64,000 bases of DNA from JACMRP01 sp047302465 (GTDB lineage Bacteria > Bdellovibrionota > Bdellovibrionia > Bdellovibrionales > Bdellovibrionaceae). Positions 9,129 through 17,106 of this stretch are shown here, piece after piece (position 1 is the stretch's first letter; each line of letters opens with the position of its first letter). The DNA lies in contig NZ_CP178621.1 of NCBI RefSeq assembly GCF_047302465.1, positions 2,356,001 through 2,420,000 on the forward strand, read 5' to 3'. The notes below the pieces were generated by a model. It made no database searches. It had not been told where the DNA came from and saw nothing but the letters and a program-made list of their open reading frames with translations. Position numbers and translations under genes: made by a program.

Positions 9129-9557
9129 ATGAAAAAAATTATTTTAGCGTTAACGTTCTTTGCCTCTGTAAATGCTTTTGCCGGAGCTTACAGTCTCTCT
9201 TGCAGCAATCCGACAGGATCAGTAAAAATTGGAAAAGGTTGTTTGACCGTTAATGGTAAAGACTACGCATACTATAGCGAATATTCCTCTACGAGATTGA
9301 TGGGACTTGAGTTAGTCGACTTCCTGAAAGAACCTAGCCCTAAAGTTGCCGTCAGCGCGCCAGATGCGCCTACGAATGTCGCCCAAGGTGGCGTTACAGT
9401 GTTATCTGAAAAAGATTTTAAAGATGAATGTGGCAACTCGGGCACCGAGACAGAATACAAAGAAGCCATTGGCATTTATCAAGCTGACGGGAGTACATTA
9501 GTAGACGTTGCCCATATCACATGCACAGAAACAATTATTACGGGCCACTGCTTTTAA
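9129..9557 (+). CDS. Small secreted hypothetical protein (142 aa)
   Basis: Not recognised. A Sec signal peptide (MKKIILALTFFASVNAFAG) follows the ribosome site CAAGGAG. The mature protein has paired cysteines (LSCSNP, KGCLTV, DECGNS, HITCTE, and a Cys near the C-terminus), which suggests a disulphide-bonded fold. The AFAGAYSL sequence at the maturation point loosely recalls the DFAG-x-Y start of the secreted proteins at 17107 and 18147, but I would not call it a paralogue. A separate transcript is likely, since hairpins lie on both sides. Confidence 0.75.
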   Translation: MKKIILALTFFASVNAFAGAYSLSCSNPTGSVKIGKGCLTVNGKDYAYYSEYSSTRLMGLELVDFLKEPSPKVAVSAPDAPTNVAQGGVTVLSEKDFKDECGNSGTETEYKEAIGIYQADGSTLVDVAHITCTETIITGHCF

Positions 9558-9589
9558 AACAGTATTCTAAACCCGTATTTTCGATCCGG

Positions 9590-9612
9590 GGTCTGTCATG
9601 AACGTACAGACC
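9590..9612. terminator. Hairpin after the 142-aa secreted gene
   Basis: GGTCTGT (9590-9596) pairs with ACAGACC (9606-9612), followed by a weak pyrimidine tail (TCTTT). It lies 33 bp after the stop of the gene at 9129 and may end its transcript. The remaining spacer up to 9768 shows no other feature. Confidence 0.45.
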
Positions 9613-9768
9613 TCTTTGCTGGACCCCACCCACGGCCATGCAGTTTTTACCATTCAAGCACGTAATAAGGCTTAGGCAGCAAACATGGATATGCCCCTAG
9701 CGAGAAGCCCCCGTTTGTGTTATAAAACCGCCTTCAATCCGACTCTCTCCATGTAACCGGGGTTTCCT

Positions 9769-11013
9769 ATGAAATTCGATAAGTTCTTTCTATCTGAAGA
9801 CATTCTACGCAATCTAAACAACCTCGGATTTTTCCGTACGACAGACATCCAGTACAAAGCCATTCCTTCCATCATGAAGGGCGAGGACGTCTTAGCCATC
9901 GCTCAGACCGGAACCGGTAAGACGGCGGCCTTCGCAATCCCCCTCATTAACGGAATTCATGCAAATAAAGCCAGCAAACGCGCATTGGGCATTAAGTGCC
10001 TAGTCATGGTCCCTACCCGCGAACTTGCCCAACAAATCGGAGAGGTTTTTAACTCTATCGCCAAACACACAAAGGTTCGTGCTTTTGCCGTTTTTGGTGG
10101 CGTTGAACAAGATGCGCAGATTAAGAAACTGCAAGACGGGATTGATATCTTGATTGCAACTCCGGGCCGGATGTTTGACTTGATCCGCGAAGATTACATG
10201 AACCTCCACCATGTAGAGACGCTCGTGCTGGACGAAGCCGATCGCATGTTGGACTTAGGTTTCATCGATGACGTTGAGGCCGTTAAACGAAAACTGCCGC
10301 GCAACCATCAGACTTTGTTTTTCTCTGCGACCATCAATCCTGAAATCAAAAAACTTGCTTACTCTCAAGTTCGCAGCAGTGCGATTCGCATTCAGATTTC
10401 TCCGGAAGACCCGGTTTCAAAGAACATTACACACTCTGTGATGTTTGTTGAAATGGACGATAAGCGTTTCTTCTTGGCTGAATTCCTTCAGCAAAATCCT
10501 GAGGGCAAATTTATTGTCTTCGTTCGTACCCGTGTTCGCGCAGAACGCGTTGCTAAGGCCCTAGAACGCGCTGAAATCCAGTCCCGCACCCTTCACGGCG
10601 AAAAAGACCAGACAGACCGCATGGACGTCTTAAAAGACTTCCGTAATGGCAAGTTTAGCATCCTGATTGCCACAGACGTTAGTGCCCGCGGGATCGATAT
10701 CAATGACGTTACTCATGTGATTAACTATGACCTTCCAGAAAATCCAGAAAACTACGTACATCGCATCGGCCGTACTGGTCGTGGCTTTAATAAGGGCATT
10801 GCGGTTTCCTTCTGTGCTCAAGAAGAAAAGAAACTTTTGGAAGACATCGAAGCTACAATCAATAAAAAGATCGATGTGATGAAAGTCAGCAAAGCGGGTT
10901 ATGAAATGATCACCAAACCCGTGGATCTGAGCTTGGACCTAAAAGCGTTGATTGAAGCTGAAGAAGCGCGCATTGAAAATGCAAAACGCCGTAAGAAAAA
11001 ACCCAAGAAGTAA
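9769..11013 (+). CDS. rhlE: DEAD-box ATP-dependent RNA helicase, RhlE type
   Basis: A 414-residue DEAD-box helicase with all core motifs in order: the Q motif region, AQTGTGKT (motif I, about residues 45-52), PTRELAQQ (Ia), GG and TPGR (Ib), DEADRMLD (II), SAT (III), ARGIDI (V) and HRIGRTGR (VI). The C-terminus is short and lysine/arginine-rich (RRKKKPKK), as in RhlE/SrmB-like enzymes, with no DbpA-type RNA-binding domain. Its job is to unwind short RNA duplexes during ribosome assembly or RNA decay, notably in the cold. It is monocistronic and converges on the haemolysin III gene. RhlE rather than another subtype is a judgement from length and tail. Confidence 0.88.
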   Translation: MKFDKFFLSEDILRNLNNLGFFRTTDIQYKAIPSIMKGEDVLAIAQTGTGKTAAFAIPLINGIHANKASKRALGIKCLVMVPTRELAQQIGEVFNSIAKHTKVRAFAVFGGVEQDAQIKKLQDGIDILIATPGRMFDLIREDYMNLHHVETLVLDEADRMLDLGFIDDVEAVKRKLPRNHQTLFFSATINPEIKKLAYSQVRSSAIRIQISPEDPVSKNITHSVMFVEMDDKRFFLAEFLQQNPEGKFIVFVRTRVRAERVAKALERAEIQSRTLHGEKDQTDRMDVLKDFRNGKFSILIATDVSARGIDINDVTHVINYDLPENPENYVHRIGRTGRGFNKGIAVSFCAQEEKKLLEDIEATINKKIDVMKVSKAGYEMITKPVDLSLDLKALIEAEEARIENAKRRKKKPKK

Positions 11014-11034
11014 AACGTTTTTAAACGTGTTTTT
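11014..11034. terminator. Weak hairpin with T tail after rhlE
   Basis: ACGTT (11015-11019) pairs with AACGT (11024-11028) across TTTA, followed by GTTTTT. The stem is only 5 bp, so this is a weak candidate lying between the convergent rhlE and haemolysin III genes. Confidence 0.3.
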
Positions 11035-11063
11035 ATCAAAGTCTATCGTCGCTGCATTTTTGG

Positions 11064-11714
11064 TTAGCGCATAAGGCTAGCGATAACGATAAAGTGAAAG
11101 ACGGCGGCTACTATCACCATGATATGAAAGATTTCGTGATAGCCAAAAACTCGTGGCCACGGGTTCGGCCACTTAAAGGCGTACACTAAAGCACCTAGGG
11201 TATAGATCACACCACCCACCAATAGCAATACGACGCTGGTGGTTCCAAGGGCCGCCTGAAGTTCGGGCAAATAAGGCACGGCCAACCACCCCATGATGAC
11301 ATACAGAATCGCGGATAAAAGCTTCGGAGCCTTCACCCAAAAAATGGACTGGATAATACCGACAAAAGCAGCGGCCCAGAAAATGATCAGAAGCTTATTC
11401 CCTGAACCTTCCTGCATCGCAAGCAAGGTCAACGGAGTCCCCGTACCTGCGATCATCACAAAGATCGCTGCGTGATCAAGACGCTTCATCGTGGCGCGAG
11501 GTCGAGGATTCCACATTGGGCGGTGATAAAGGGCGCTGATACCAAAAAGTCCCACAACACCCAAAGAGTATATAACTGTGGCTATAGCTTCGCGAGAATT
11601 ATCGCTCCGTGCGATCAGCATCGCGCAGGCGCCCATCGCAAAGAAAAATGCGGCCTGGTGAAAATGGCCTCTTAATAGAGGTTTAACAATAGCGGGAACT
11701 TGTTCGTCAGCCAT
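11064..11714 (-). CDS. Haemolysin III / PAQR-family membrane protein
   Basis: A 216-residue protein with about seven hydrophobic segments and the PAQR/HlyIII signature residues: SALYHR near residue 60, a short RLDHAAIF motif, and the C-terminal HEIFH motif near residue 191. In this superfamily the conserved His and Asp residues bind a metal ion inside the membrane bundle. Bacterial members (YqfA/HlyIII) are inner-membrane proteins of uncertain function, sometimes linked to haemolysis or lipid homeostasis. It is monocistronic. Length and motifs fit the family well. Confidence 0.9.
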   Translation of the reverse strand: MADEQVPAIVKPLLRGHFHQAAFFFAMGACAMLIARSDNSREAIATVIYSLGVVGLFGISALYHRPMWNPRPRATMKRLDHAAIFVMIAGTGTPLTLLAMQEGSGNKLLIIFWAAAFVGIIQSIFWVKAPKLLSAILYVIMGWLAVPYLPELQAALGTTSVVLLLVGGVIYTLGALVYAFKWPNPWPRVFGYHEIFHIMVIVAAVFHFIVIASLMR

Positions 11715-11797
11715 AAGCGGATACTAAATCTGACTTTCGCATTAGGCAAACTTTCTAGCTAATGCGTCTAGCAGACGGAACATATTCAGGGAAATTA

Positions 11798-11954
11798 CTA
11801 TAAAAACTCCGAGAAATCCACACTCAGTAGAGTGCATACTCCATCCTTGTTCTCGACGACCACGTCAAATAACACTCTGTACATACTTCGGCGCCGCATA
11901 CGCCGAAGTAATCAGAGACATCAATACCAATACGACATTAAATATCTGTTTCAT
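11798..11954 (-). pseudogene. Frameshifted small secreted-protein gene
   Basis: On the minus strand an ATG at 11954-11952, behind GAAGG, opens a signal peptide ending ITSAYA-AP, then stops after 29 codons. Shifting by one base near KYVQS continues into LFDVVVENKDGVCTLLSVDF and ends at TAG 11800-11798. The total is 157 bp, 52 codons plus one base, which fits a single-base insertion. It lies 10 bp downstream of the secreted-protein gene ending at 11964, in the same direction, so both would share a transcript. It could be a real decayed gene, a sequencing error, or a 29-residue exported peptide. I favour the frameshift because the second frame has protein-like composition. Confidence 0.5.
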
Positions 11955-11963
11955 AAAAACCTT

Positions 11964-12377
11964 CTATTTGCAGATCATAGCAAATTCAGATTTGATATTG
12001 GCGCTATCGAAAACGTTTAAAGTTCTATAAACGTTCGTAAACGCACCTCTGCCATCGGCATCGACGATAACTTCGGTTTTTGTGTAAGTCGTCAATGATC
12101 GCTCAGTTTTTGAAAGAACAAGAGATCCATCTGCCAAGTTCTTTTCTAATCTTTCTTCGAAAATTCCATTGTATTGGTCATCGCCGCGCATTTGAACAAT
12201 GACCTCATCACCAGCGTCATACAGACAAACACTGCGAGGACCGCCGTCTGTTTCAACACAGCTAAGAGCTGGTGTTGCACCAGGAATATGAGAGCTACAA
12301 ACAGATGATTTTGCAAACGCCGTTGTGGTGATAACTACTGTACTAAAACTAACAAGAGCAAAGTTTAAAAGTTTCAT
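11964..12377 (-). CDS. Small secreted hypothetical protein (137 aa)
   Basis: Not recognised. I place the start at the ATG of MKLLNFALV (12377) because AAGGAG lies just upstream and a clean signal peptide begins there (ending TTAFAKS). A longer in-frame start at 12428 would add 17 residues ahead of the signal peptide. The mature protein has cysteines near both ends (SSVCSSH, ALSCVE, SVCLYD, MICK) and an acidic middle. A two-box element shared with a TIGR02147 regulator promoter and another secreted-protein gene lies 72-114 bp upstream. A broken secreted-peptide gene follows after 10 bp. Confidence 0.75.
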   Translation of the reverse strand: MKLLNFALVSFSTVVITTTAFAKSSVCSSHIPGATPALSCVETDGGPRSVCLYDAGDEVIVQMRGDDQYNGIFEERLEKNLADGSLVLSKTERSLTTYTKTEVIVDADGRGAFTNVYRTLNVFDSANIKSEFAMICK

Positions 12378-12448
12378 AAATATCTCCTTAATAAAATTGA
12401 TTTGCGTTCGCAAAAGAAGATAATTCAATTTTATTTCGGACGATATTT

Positions 12449-12491
12449 ATACGTTATTAATTTATGACTGTTTAGGTAATAATATATCACT
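12449..12491 (-). promoter_or_regulatory. Two-box 43-bp element, copy 1
   Basis: Read toward the secreted-protein gene starting at 12377, box 1 is AGTGATATATTATTACC and box 2 contains TTAATAACGTAT, ending 72 bp before the ATG. Copies 2 (14559-14601) and 3 (17005-17047) have the same box spacing. With copy 2, 15 consecutive bases of box 2 are identical (ATACGTTATTAATTT on +), and so are 9 of box 1 (GTAATAATA), exactly 12 bp apart. A transcription-factor operator is inferred. Confidence 0.6.
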
Positions 12492-12573
12492 ACAAGGTTC
12501 GATTTGACTATGAAAAGCAAGTAAAACTTGCTCGAGTGTCATCGAATTAGACAGCGTTGATTTGGATTTTTTA

Positions 12574-13701
12574 TTATTTAGGCGAACACACTGAGTAGCC
12601 AGTGCTCAAACTTCCGCCCACAGAAGTGCTTGCGACCGGATAGTTGCCTTTTTCAAGTCTTAGAGTGTCTACGAGCTCATTGCCAACGATGTTCCACTCG
12701 CCAATATAGATACCTGGCGCGTATTCACGAAGGATCATATAGGAAGAACTCGTAGAGTTTTCCGAAGGAAGCGTGATATATATTCCGACCATATACTGAA
12801 GCATTTTTAAGTTTAACGACCCAAGGGTGTCGTGCTCCATCAACATATTTTGTTCTGAGCTTCGTTGAAGGCTAAATTTTTGACTGATGGATTTCCCCTC
12901 AATCTCGCCGAAATAAGTACAAGTAGAATCGAAAGTTTTAATCTCTATATCGTCTACAACGACGGGCTTGCTGTTTTGAAACTTCATTCTTAAGTTGTTA
13001 ACTTGAATGTCCGAGAAACTAGCGTTCTTCGATTTTTTTGCATATTCGGCTTGGTAAATGCTTTTTACAAATGGGCCCGAGATTTGATACTTAGTATCGT
13101 CTAACAGAGCAAGTCCCAAGTATTCATGAAGGGTTGTCCCCAAAGAGGCGATCGATAAAGTAGACACGTTGTCGCAAAAACTCTGTTCAATGACAATCGT
13201 GTTTTTATCAGGATAATTGATAGCCTCTACTTTTTTTGCATCTATGTGAATAGTTCTACCCTTAAAATAGATATCACGACCTTCAATATATAGATTTTCA
13301 CCAGCCTGAAACTTCGCAGCTTTGATTTTACTCTCTAAGATTGCTGCAACACTGTCTTTTTGAAAAAGAGGATAGTCTTTGATCCTCGCTAAAAGCTCGA
13401 TGGCATTTTGTTTTAACATCAACGCACAGGTATTACCACCGCCGCCAGAGCTCGGGCCCTCGCGCTTTTCGACTTTAATGGAATTTTCCTGCAGATTGTT
13501 TAAGTCGACCTTTGTAAAGTCGATAATCAAGGCATCACTAAGTTCGGTTGCTTGCTTCAACTTCCCGAGACCTTTTTCAAAACTATTCACTGAAGGCAAA
13601 GCATTTGATCGAGCAGCCAGGCCTTGTCCAAAGCTTTGACAGACGACGAAAAACGTCAGGAACGCGGTCGCGATTCTAGGGTATGATGCATTTGGCTTCA
13701 T
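12574..13701 (-). CDS. Secreted hypothetical protein (375 aa)
   Basis: Not recognised. A signal peptide-like N-terminus (hydrophobic residues 10-28, ending FGQGLAA) implies export. A Gly-rich stretch followed by Cys (SSGGGGNTCALML, about residue 85) resembles a motif I associate with Bdellovibrio secreted proteins of unknown role. The middle is basic and helical; the C-terminal 130 residues are Ser/Thr-rich and probably beta-structured, ending with a Cys. The start sits very close to its ribosome site (GAAGGT then ATG). It is 30 bp downstream of the TIGR02147 regulator gene, in the same direction, so the two may be co-transcribed and functionally linked. Confidence 0.7.
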   Translation of the reverse strand: MKPNASYPRIATAFLTFFVVCQSFGQGLAARSNALPSVNSFEKGLGKLKQATELSDALIIDFTKVDLNNLQENSIKVEKREGPSSGGGGNTCALMLKQNAIELLARIKDYPLFQKDSVAAILESKIKAAKFQAGENLYIEGRDIYFKGRTIHIDAKKVEAINYPDKNTIVIEQSFCDNVSTLSIASLGTTLHEYLGLALLDDTKYQISGPFVKSIYQAEYAKKSKNASFSDIQVNNLRMKFQNSKPVVVDDIEIKTFDSTCTYFGEIEGKSISQKFSLQRSSEQNMLMEHDTLGSLNLKMLQYMVGIYITLPSENSTSSSYMILREYAPGIYIGEWNIVGNELVDTLRLEKGNYPVASTSVGGSLSTGYSVCSPK

Positions 13702-13731
13702 ACCTTCGAAATACTACAAGCAGCGGGCCAG

Positions 13732-14550
13732 CTATTTAACTATCTTAAAGAAGTCCAGGTTGAAGCACACCAGCTCCTCAGGCGCAGACGGAGAGCTCAC
13801 CTTCTGAAACTGCCTGATCCACTCGATCATCTTATGTCGGAGCACCTCAAAATCGGCGGCACTAATAGACTGTACGACCGAGTAATGAGTGTCATCCGGA
13901 AGTCTGAGTGCTACGTTTTGCACAGCCTGATTTCGCCAGTTCATATGATGCGGCAAAATCCAATAGGACTCATTTTCTAAATGAATGTCCCCGGACTGCC
14001 AGCTCCACTTGTCTCGGTTTTTCTTAACCAGACCTGCGTTTTCCAACGCCATTAAATGGCTTTCGATCATAGACTCTGGCAGTGAAAACTTACTAGCAAG
14101 TTTTGCCACCGTTTGCATACCCGGGATACTGACTGCGATATGCAGGGCCGCATACAACCAATAGCTATAATAAAAGGCCATAGGGTCCGCCCCCGTATTC
14201 AGAAGCTCCTTGCCGCCCGTTTGGTTTTTTAAATTCAAATGCTGGGACTTCGCCTGCGCAATGCGCTTTTCAAGGCTCTGACGGTACTTAGAACTCGAGG
14301 CCCGCTCGTGCTCTAACAGCAGCTTTAAAAAGTTACCTTCAGCCTCAGACAGCCCCAAATAATCGCAGATCCCGTACATATGATCGGGGGTCAGCTGCAC
14401 TTCAGAGTCCGACTGAAGAACTTTAGAAAGATAAGGTCGTTGGCAACCAGCAGCCTCTGAAAGGCGACTCATAAGTCCCCGATTTTCAGCTTGGTCTAAG
14501 AGTTTACGCAGATATGTCTTATAGGATTTAAATTCAAATGGATTCAACAT
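13732..14550 (-). CDS. TIGR02147 family regulator
   Basis: A 272-residue TIGR02147 (DUF4423-like) protein, a family abundant in Bdellovibrio and Fibrobacter. The N-terminal 70 residues (FEFKSYKTYLRKLLDQ; SRLSEAAGCQRPYLSKVLQ) resemble an Xre-like helix-turn-helix. The C-terminal part includes a winged-helix-like stretch around residues 140-175 and the family ending CFNLDFFKIVK. Family members are thought to act as transcription regulators; targets are not established. Its start region carries copy 2 of the two-box element 9-51 bp upstream, which suggests autoregulation. A secreted-protein gene follows 30 bp downstream. Confidence 0.85.
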   Translation of the reverse strand: MLNPFEFKSYKTYLRKLLDQAENRGLMSRLSEAAGCQRPYLSKVLQSDSEVQLTPDHMYGICDYLGLSEAEGNFLKLLLEHERASSSKYRQSLEKRIAQAKSQHLNLKNQTGGKELLNTGADPMAFYYSYWLYAALHIAVSIPGMQTVAKLASKFSLPESMIESHLMALENAGLVKKNRDKWSWQSGDIHLENESYWILPHHMNWRNQAVQNVALRLPDDTHYSVVQSISAADFEVLRHKMIEWIRQFQKVSSPSAPEELVCFNLDFFKIVK

Positions 14551-14558
14551 ACCTTAAT

Positions 14559-14601
14559 GGTAACGTATTATTACTAGAATCGAAACAAATTAATAACGTA
14601 T
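14559..14601 (+). promoter_or_regulatory. Two-box 43-bp element, copy 2 (at the TIGR02147 promoter)
   Basis: Box 1 is GGTAACGTATTATTACT (14559-14575) and box 2 is AAATTAATAACGTAT (14587-14601); TAACGTAT occurs in both, 33 bp apart (about three helical turns). It starts 9 bp upstream of the regulator start codon, in the opposite orientation to the gene, which would suit autorepression. Copies 1 and 3 precede secreted-protein genes. Confidence 0.6.
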
Positions 14602-14633
14602 CAAATTAGAACAAGTATGCGGCAGAGCCTAAC

Positions 14634-15779
14634 TTAATGAGCCTTTTTATTAGCTGCGATCTCTTCAAGAACCTGATCATAGACTGACTTTAGACCATTT
14701 CGGTCGCGGATTGTCAGAATCGGCCAGTAAATCGACTTATTGACCAAGTACGTGACCTCATTTTTATTTTGAAATGAAGCCACTCTAGAGTCCGAACTTA
14801 TTTTTAAAGGCGACAGATATTTTTTTTCTTCAATAATGACCTTCTCTTGAAACCTTTTGCCAACAACATAGTTTAACCACTCCATTGCGACGGTTTTAAT
14901 GAAAGGGTTCCGCTCTACATTTCTGGTAACTGACAAATAATCGGTCCAAAAACTAACACCTTCATCAAGAAGGGCTAGCTTCCACTTCTTGGCACTGTCT
15001 TTTGTCACAGAATGCGAAAGACCCCATGCAAGCGTTAAAACTGAATTCTTAAGATCTGCATCCTTAGGAGCCCCCTCCCAGTAATTCGCGTTCTCGAGCA
15101 AATGCTTCAGCTTCAGTTTGAACTTTACAGTATTGATAAGATTGATGTCATGGATTTGAGCCCCTTTATATCCCAGCGCCAACGCTGTGACATAAATATT
15201 GGCTTCGTAATAATCTTTCGACAACGAATAGCGCCCTTTGTACTTATCGTCCCATAAAACATTCCAAGAGGTTGGTGCCTTTTTGAAATGATCTTTATTG
15301 TAAAGCAGACTGTACCCACCAGCCGCCAGCGGGACTCCGTACAATTTACCGTCACTGGTCACGAAATCATTATTGATATATAGCGGGTAAATTCCATTAA
15401 GGTTCGGAGTTAGAGTCCGATCCACAGGAATTATTAGTTTCTTATCGATAAACTGGGTTCTTTCATCCTTCATGAAATTATGTGACGGCGAAATGATGTC
15501 GGAAACCCCAGAGCGGACTCTATCGTAAAATTCATCGGGGCTGAGTGCCCGCAGAACATGCACATCAATGTTCTTATTGTATTTCTCTTTGATGAGGGAT
15601 TTAAATTCTTTGATCGCAAATGGGGGTGCATACGAGGTCCACACATCCATCTTTAGGACTTCGTCATAGTGGCAGGTGTTCTCGATTTTTTGAAAGGTGA
15701 CAGCTTCTGAAGTCGAAAACGACAGCAATGGCGCAAGCACCCAGCATAAAGCAGCAACCCTCTTCCGCAAATTACCCAT
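14634..15779 (-). CDS. Orphan periplasmic solute-binding protein, PotD/SBP family 1 type
   Basis: A 381-residue exported binding protein (signal peptide ending in the LLSFSTSEAV region). The pattern fits family 1 / spermidine-putrescine-type binding proteins: an early VWTSYAPP strand, DIISPSHNFMKD, the PLAAGGYSLLYNKDHF hinge region and WNVLWDDKYKGRYSL. No permease or ATPase gene lies nearby, so it either serves a transporter encoded elsewhere or acts as a sensor or scavenging protein. The ribosome site before the ATG is weak. Ligand unknown; polyamine or organic anion would be typical for the family. Confidence 0.82.
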   Translation of the reverse strand: MGNLRKRVAALCWVLAPLLSFSTSEAVTFQKIENTCHYDEVLKMDVWTSYAPPFAIKEFKSLIKEKYNKNIDVHVLRALSPDEFYDRVRSGVSDIISPSHNFMKDERTQFIDKKLIIPVDRTLTPNLNGIYPLYINNDFVTSDGKLYGVPLAAGGYSLLYNKDHFKKAPTSWNVLWDDKYKGRYSLSKDYYEANIYVTALALGYKGAQIHDINLINTVKFKLKLKHLLENANYWEGAPKDADLKNSVLTLAWGLSHSVTKDSAKKWKLALLDEGVSFWTDYLSVTRNVERNPFIKTVAMEWLNYVVGKRFQEKVIIEEKKYLSPLKISSDSRVASFQNKNEVTYLVNKSIYWPILTIRDRNGLKSVYDQVLEEIAANKKAH

Positions 15780-16134
15780 AACACACCATATATTGTTAGG
15801 GTGCTCCTAGGAATAAGATTTAATTTTCAAACAACACTTTTTTCGGCGCTACCGGATAAGGGGCCGCAAAGGACGCGGTGAAATTGAGCTCAGCTAAATA
15901 AAAAAGCAGTGTTTCTTAGTCCTCACCTATCCATAGACGCAAATTGCTTGGTTTTTAGAATGCGTCGAAAATGTGATTTTTGATTCGGGACTCAGTGTCC
16001 AATTTTATGGCTCAATATCTAAGCCACGTCCCCATTCAATTTACGAACGTCAAAAAGATTTCATCCAAAACAAATTGAGTGCGTTGCAAGCCCGTGGTCT
16101 TTCATTTGCAACAGAAACTTTCATAGGGGGTCTT
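15780..16134. other. 355-bp spacer without a supported gene
   Basis: This is the spacer between the divergent binding-protein gene (minus) and the FnIII-like secreted gene (plus). An in-frame 54-codon extension from 15973 precedes the plausible start at 16135, but it would bury the signal peptide, so I treat it as 5' untranslated DNA. I see no strong inverted repeat or convincing promoter. Confidence 0.5.
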
Positions 16135-16917
16135 ATGAAACAGTCACTTTTTATTTTTCTCGCTATGAGCTGGCTCTACATCGATCATTCTTACGCAGCT
16201 CGCACTCCTTCCAGAGACGGAAGCTCTAAATGCACGGCACCTGTTCAGCAGCCTATCAGCGCTAAAGTAGATATAATTAACTCTCGACGTATACACGTTC
16301 AGCTTATTCCCGGGATGGATAGCAGAGGCGAAGTGATTATGCCTGACTATGACATGTACAAAATCTACGACGCCTCTAACAATGTCATTTATCAGATGTC
16401 GGGTTTATACTTAGGCGACTCTAGCAAACTTTGGGATGTCGAATTTGATGGCTTAAAACCGAGTTCAAGCTATCGATTTGAAGTTGTCAGCCACCTGAAT
16501 TTTTCCCAAGGAAGTTGCAAAACTTTTCTACCAGCAAAGTCCAGTACTACCTTCAGAATGCCAGCAGATATTTTTGAAACTGCGGCGCCTGTTATCTTTA
16601 GCGATTTAAAAGTCATTTCAACTTGGATCGGCCTTGGCTCTTGGCCAGCGATTCAAGTATTTGCTGATGACGACACATCTATTGATAGCGTCGAGTTCTT
16701 TTTCGACGGAGTAAGCGTCAGAAAATTCACCAGCACGACTGCAAGATTAATCGCAAATGCTGATGGCTCTGATGTCGACTCTACCATTGTCGAAGGCTCT
16801 CAATTTACTTATACACCCACCAAGTACCAGGTGGGAAAAACCGTCGAAGTCACGGTTGTACTTATTGACGTATTTGGTAACAAAACAGTCTCTTCGAAAA
16901 AACTATTTATCCCGTAA
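16135..16917 (+). CDS. Secreted protein with FnIII-like and Ig-like domains
   Basis: A 260-residue exported protein. The start at 16135 is chosen because AGGGGG lies just upstream and a signal peptide begins there (MKQSLFIFLAMSWLYI, ending SYAA). Residues 25-130 look like a fibronectin type III sandwich (DMYKIYDASNNVIYQ; LKPSSSYRFEVVS). Residues 150-260 look like a bacterial Ig-like domain (VEFFFDGVSVRKF; VEVTVVLIDVFGNKTVSSKKL). Such tandem beta domains usually serve adhesion or extracellular carbohydrate or protein binding. No enzyme domain is visible. Monocistronic; a CCCGGG terminator follows. Confidence 0.78.
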   Translation: MKQSLFIFLAMSWLYIDHSYAARTPSRDGSSKCTAPVQQPISAKVDIINSRRIHVQLIPGMDSRGEVIMPDYDMYKIYDASNNVIYQMSGLYLGDSSKLWDVEFDGLKPSSSYRFEVVSHLNFSQGSCKTFLPAKSSTTFRMPADIFETAAPVIFSDLKVISTWIGLGSWPAIQVFADDDTSIDSVEFFFDGVSVRKFTSTTARLIANADGSDVDSTIVEGSQFTYTPTKYQVGKTVEVTVVLIDVFGNKTVSSKKLFIP

Positions 16918-16947
16918 CCAAACCTTCTTGTGCCAGAATCACAAACT

Positions 16948-16978
16948 AAAAACCCGGGTCGTATGCCCGGGTTTTTTA
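16948..16978. terminator. CCCGGG-stem terminator, copy 2
   Basis: AAAAACCCGGG (16948-16958) pairs with CCCGGGTTTTT (16966-16976) across TCGTATG. It ends the FnIII-like gene. The stem is the same as at 7500 and 18091, but the loops differ. Confidence 0.93.
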
Positions 16979-17004
16979 TTTTATAATCGTTCTCATCAAA
17001 TGAT

Positions 17005-17047
17005 GGTAATAATACATTACCGAAACCGTGCAAATTTAATAACATAT
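17005..17047 (+). promoter_or_regulatory. Two-box 43-bp element, copy 3
   Basis: Box 1, GGTAATAATACATTACC (17005-17021), is a palindrome with arms GGTAAT/ATTACC. Box 2 contains TTAATAACATAT (17036-17047), starting 15 bp after box 1 ends, the same spacing as in copy 2. It ends 60 bp before the ATG of the secreted-protein gene at 17107, in the same orientation as copy 1 has relative to its gene. Confidence 0.6.
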
Positions 17048-17106
17048 ATCTAGCGCGGAGCATTACCATAAGCTAAATTGCCGCTATACCTAACAAGGAG
17101 AATTAC

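Noticed and set aside
9011..9253. 80-codon frame overlapping the 9129 gene
   Set aside because: Covers the 9036-9055 hairpin and lacks a ribosome site.
11472..11675. Plus-strand frame inside the haemolysin III gene
   Set aside because: Antisense to a well-supported membrane-protein gene.
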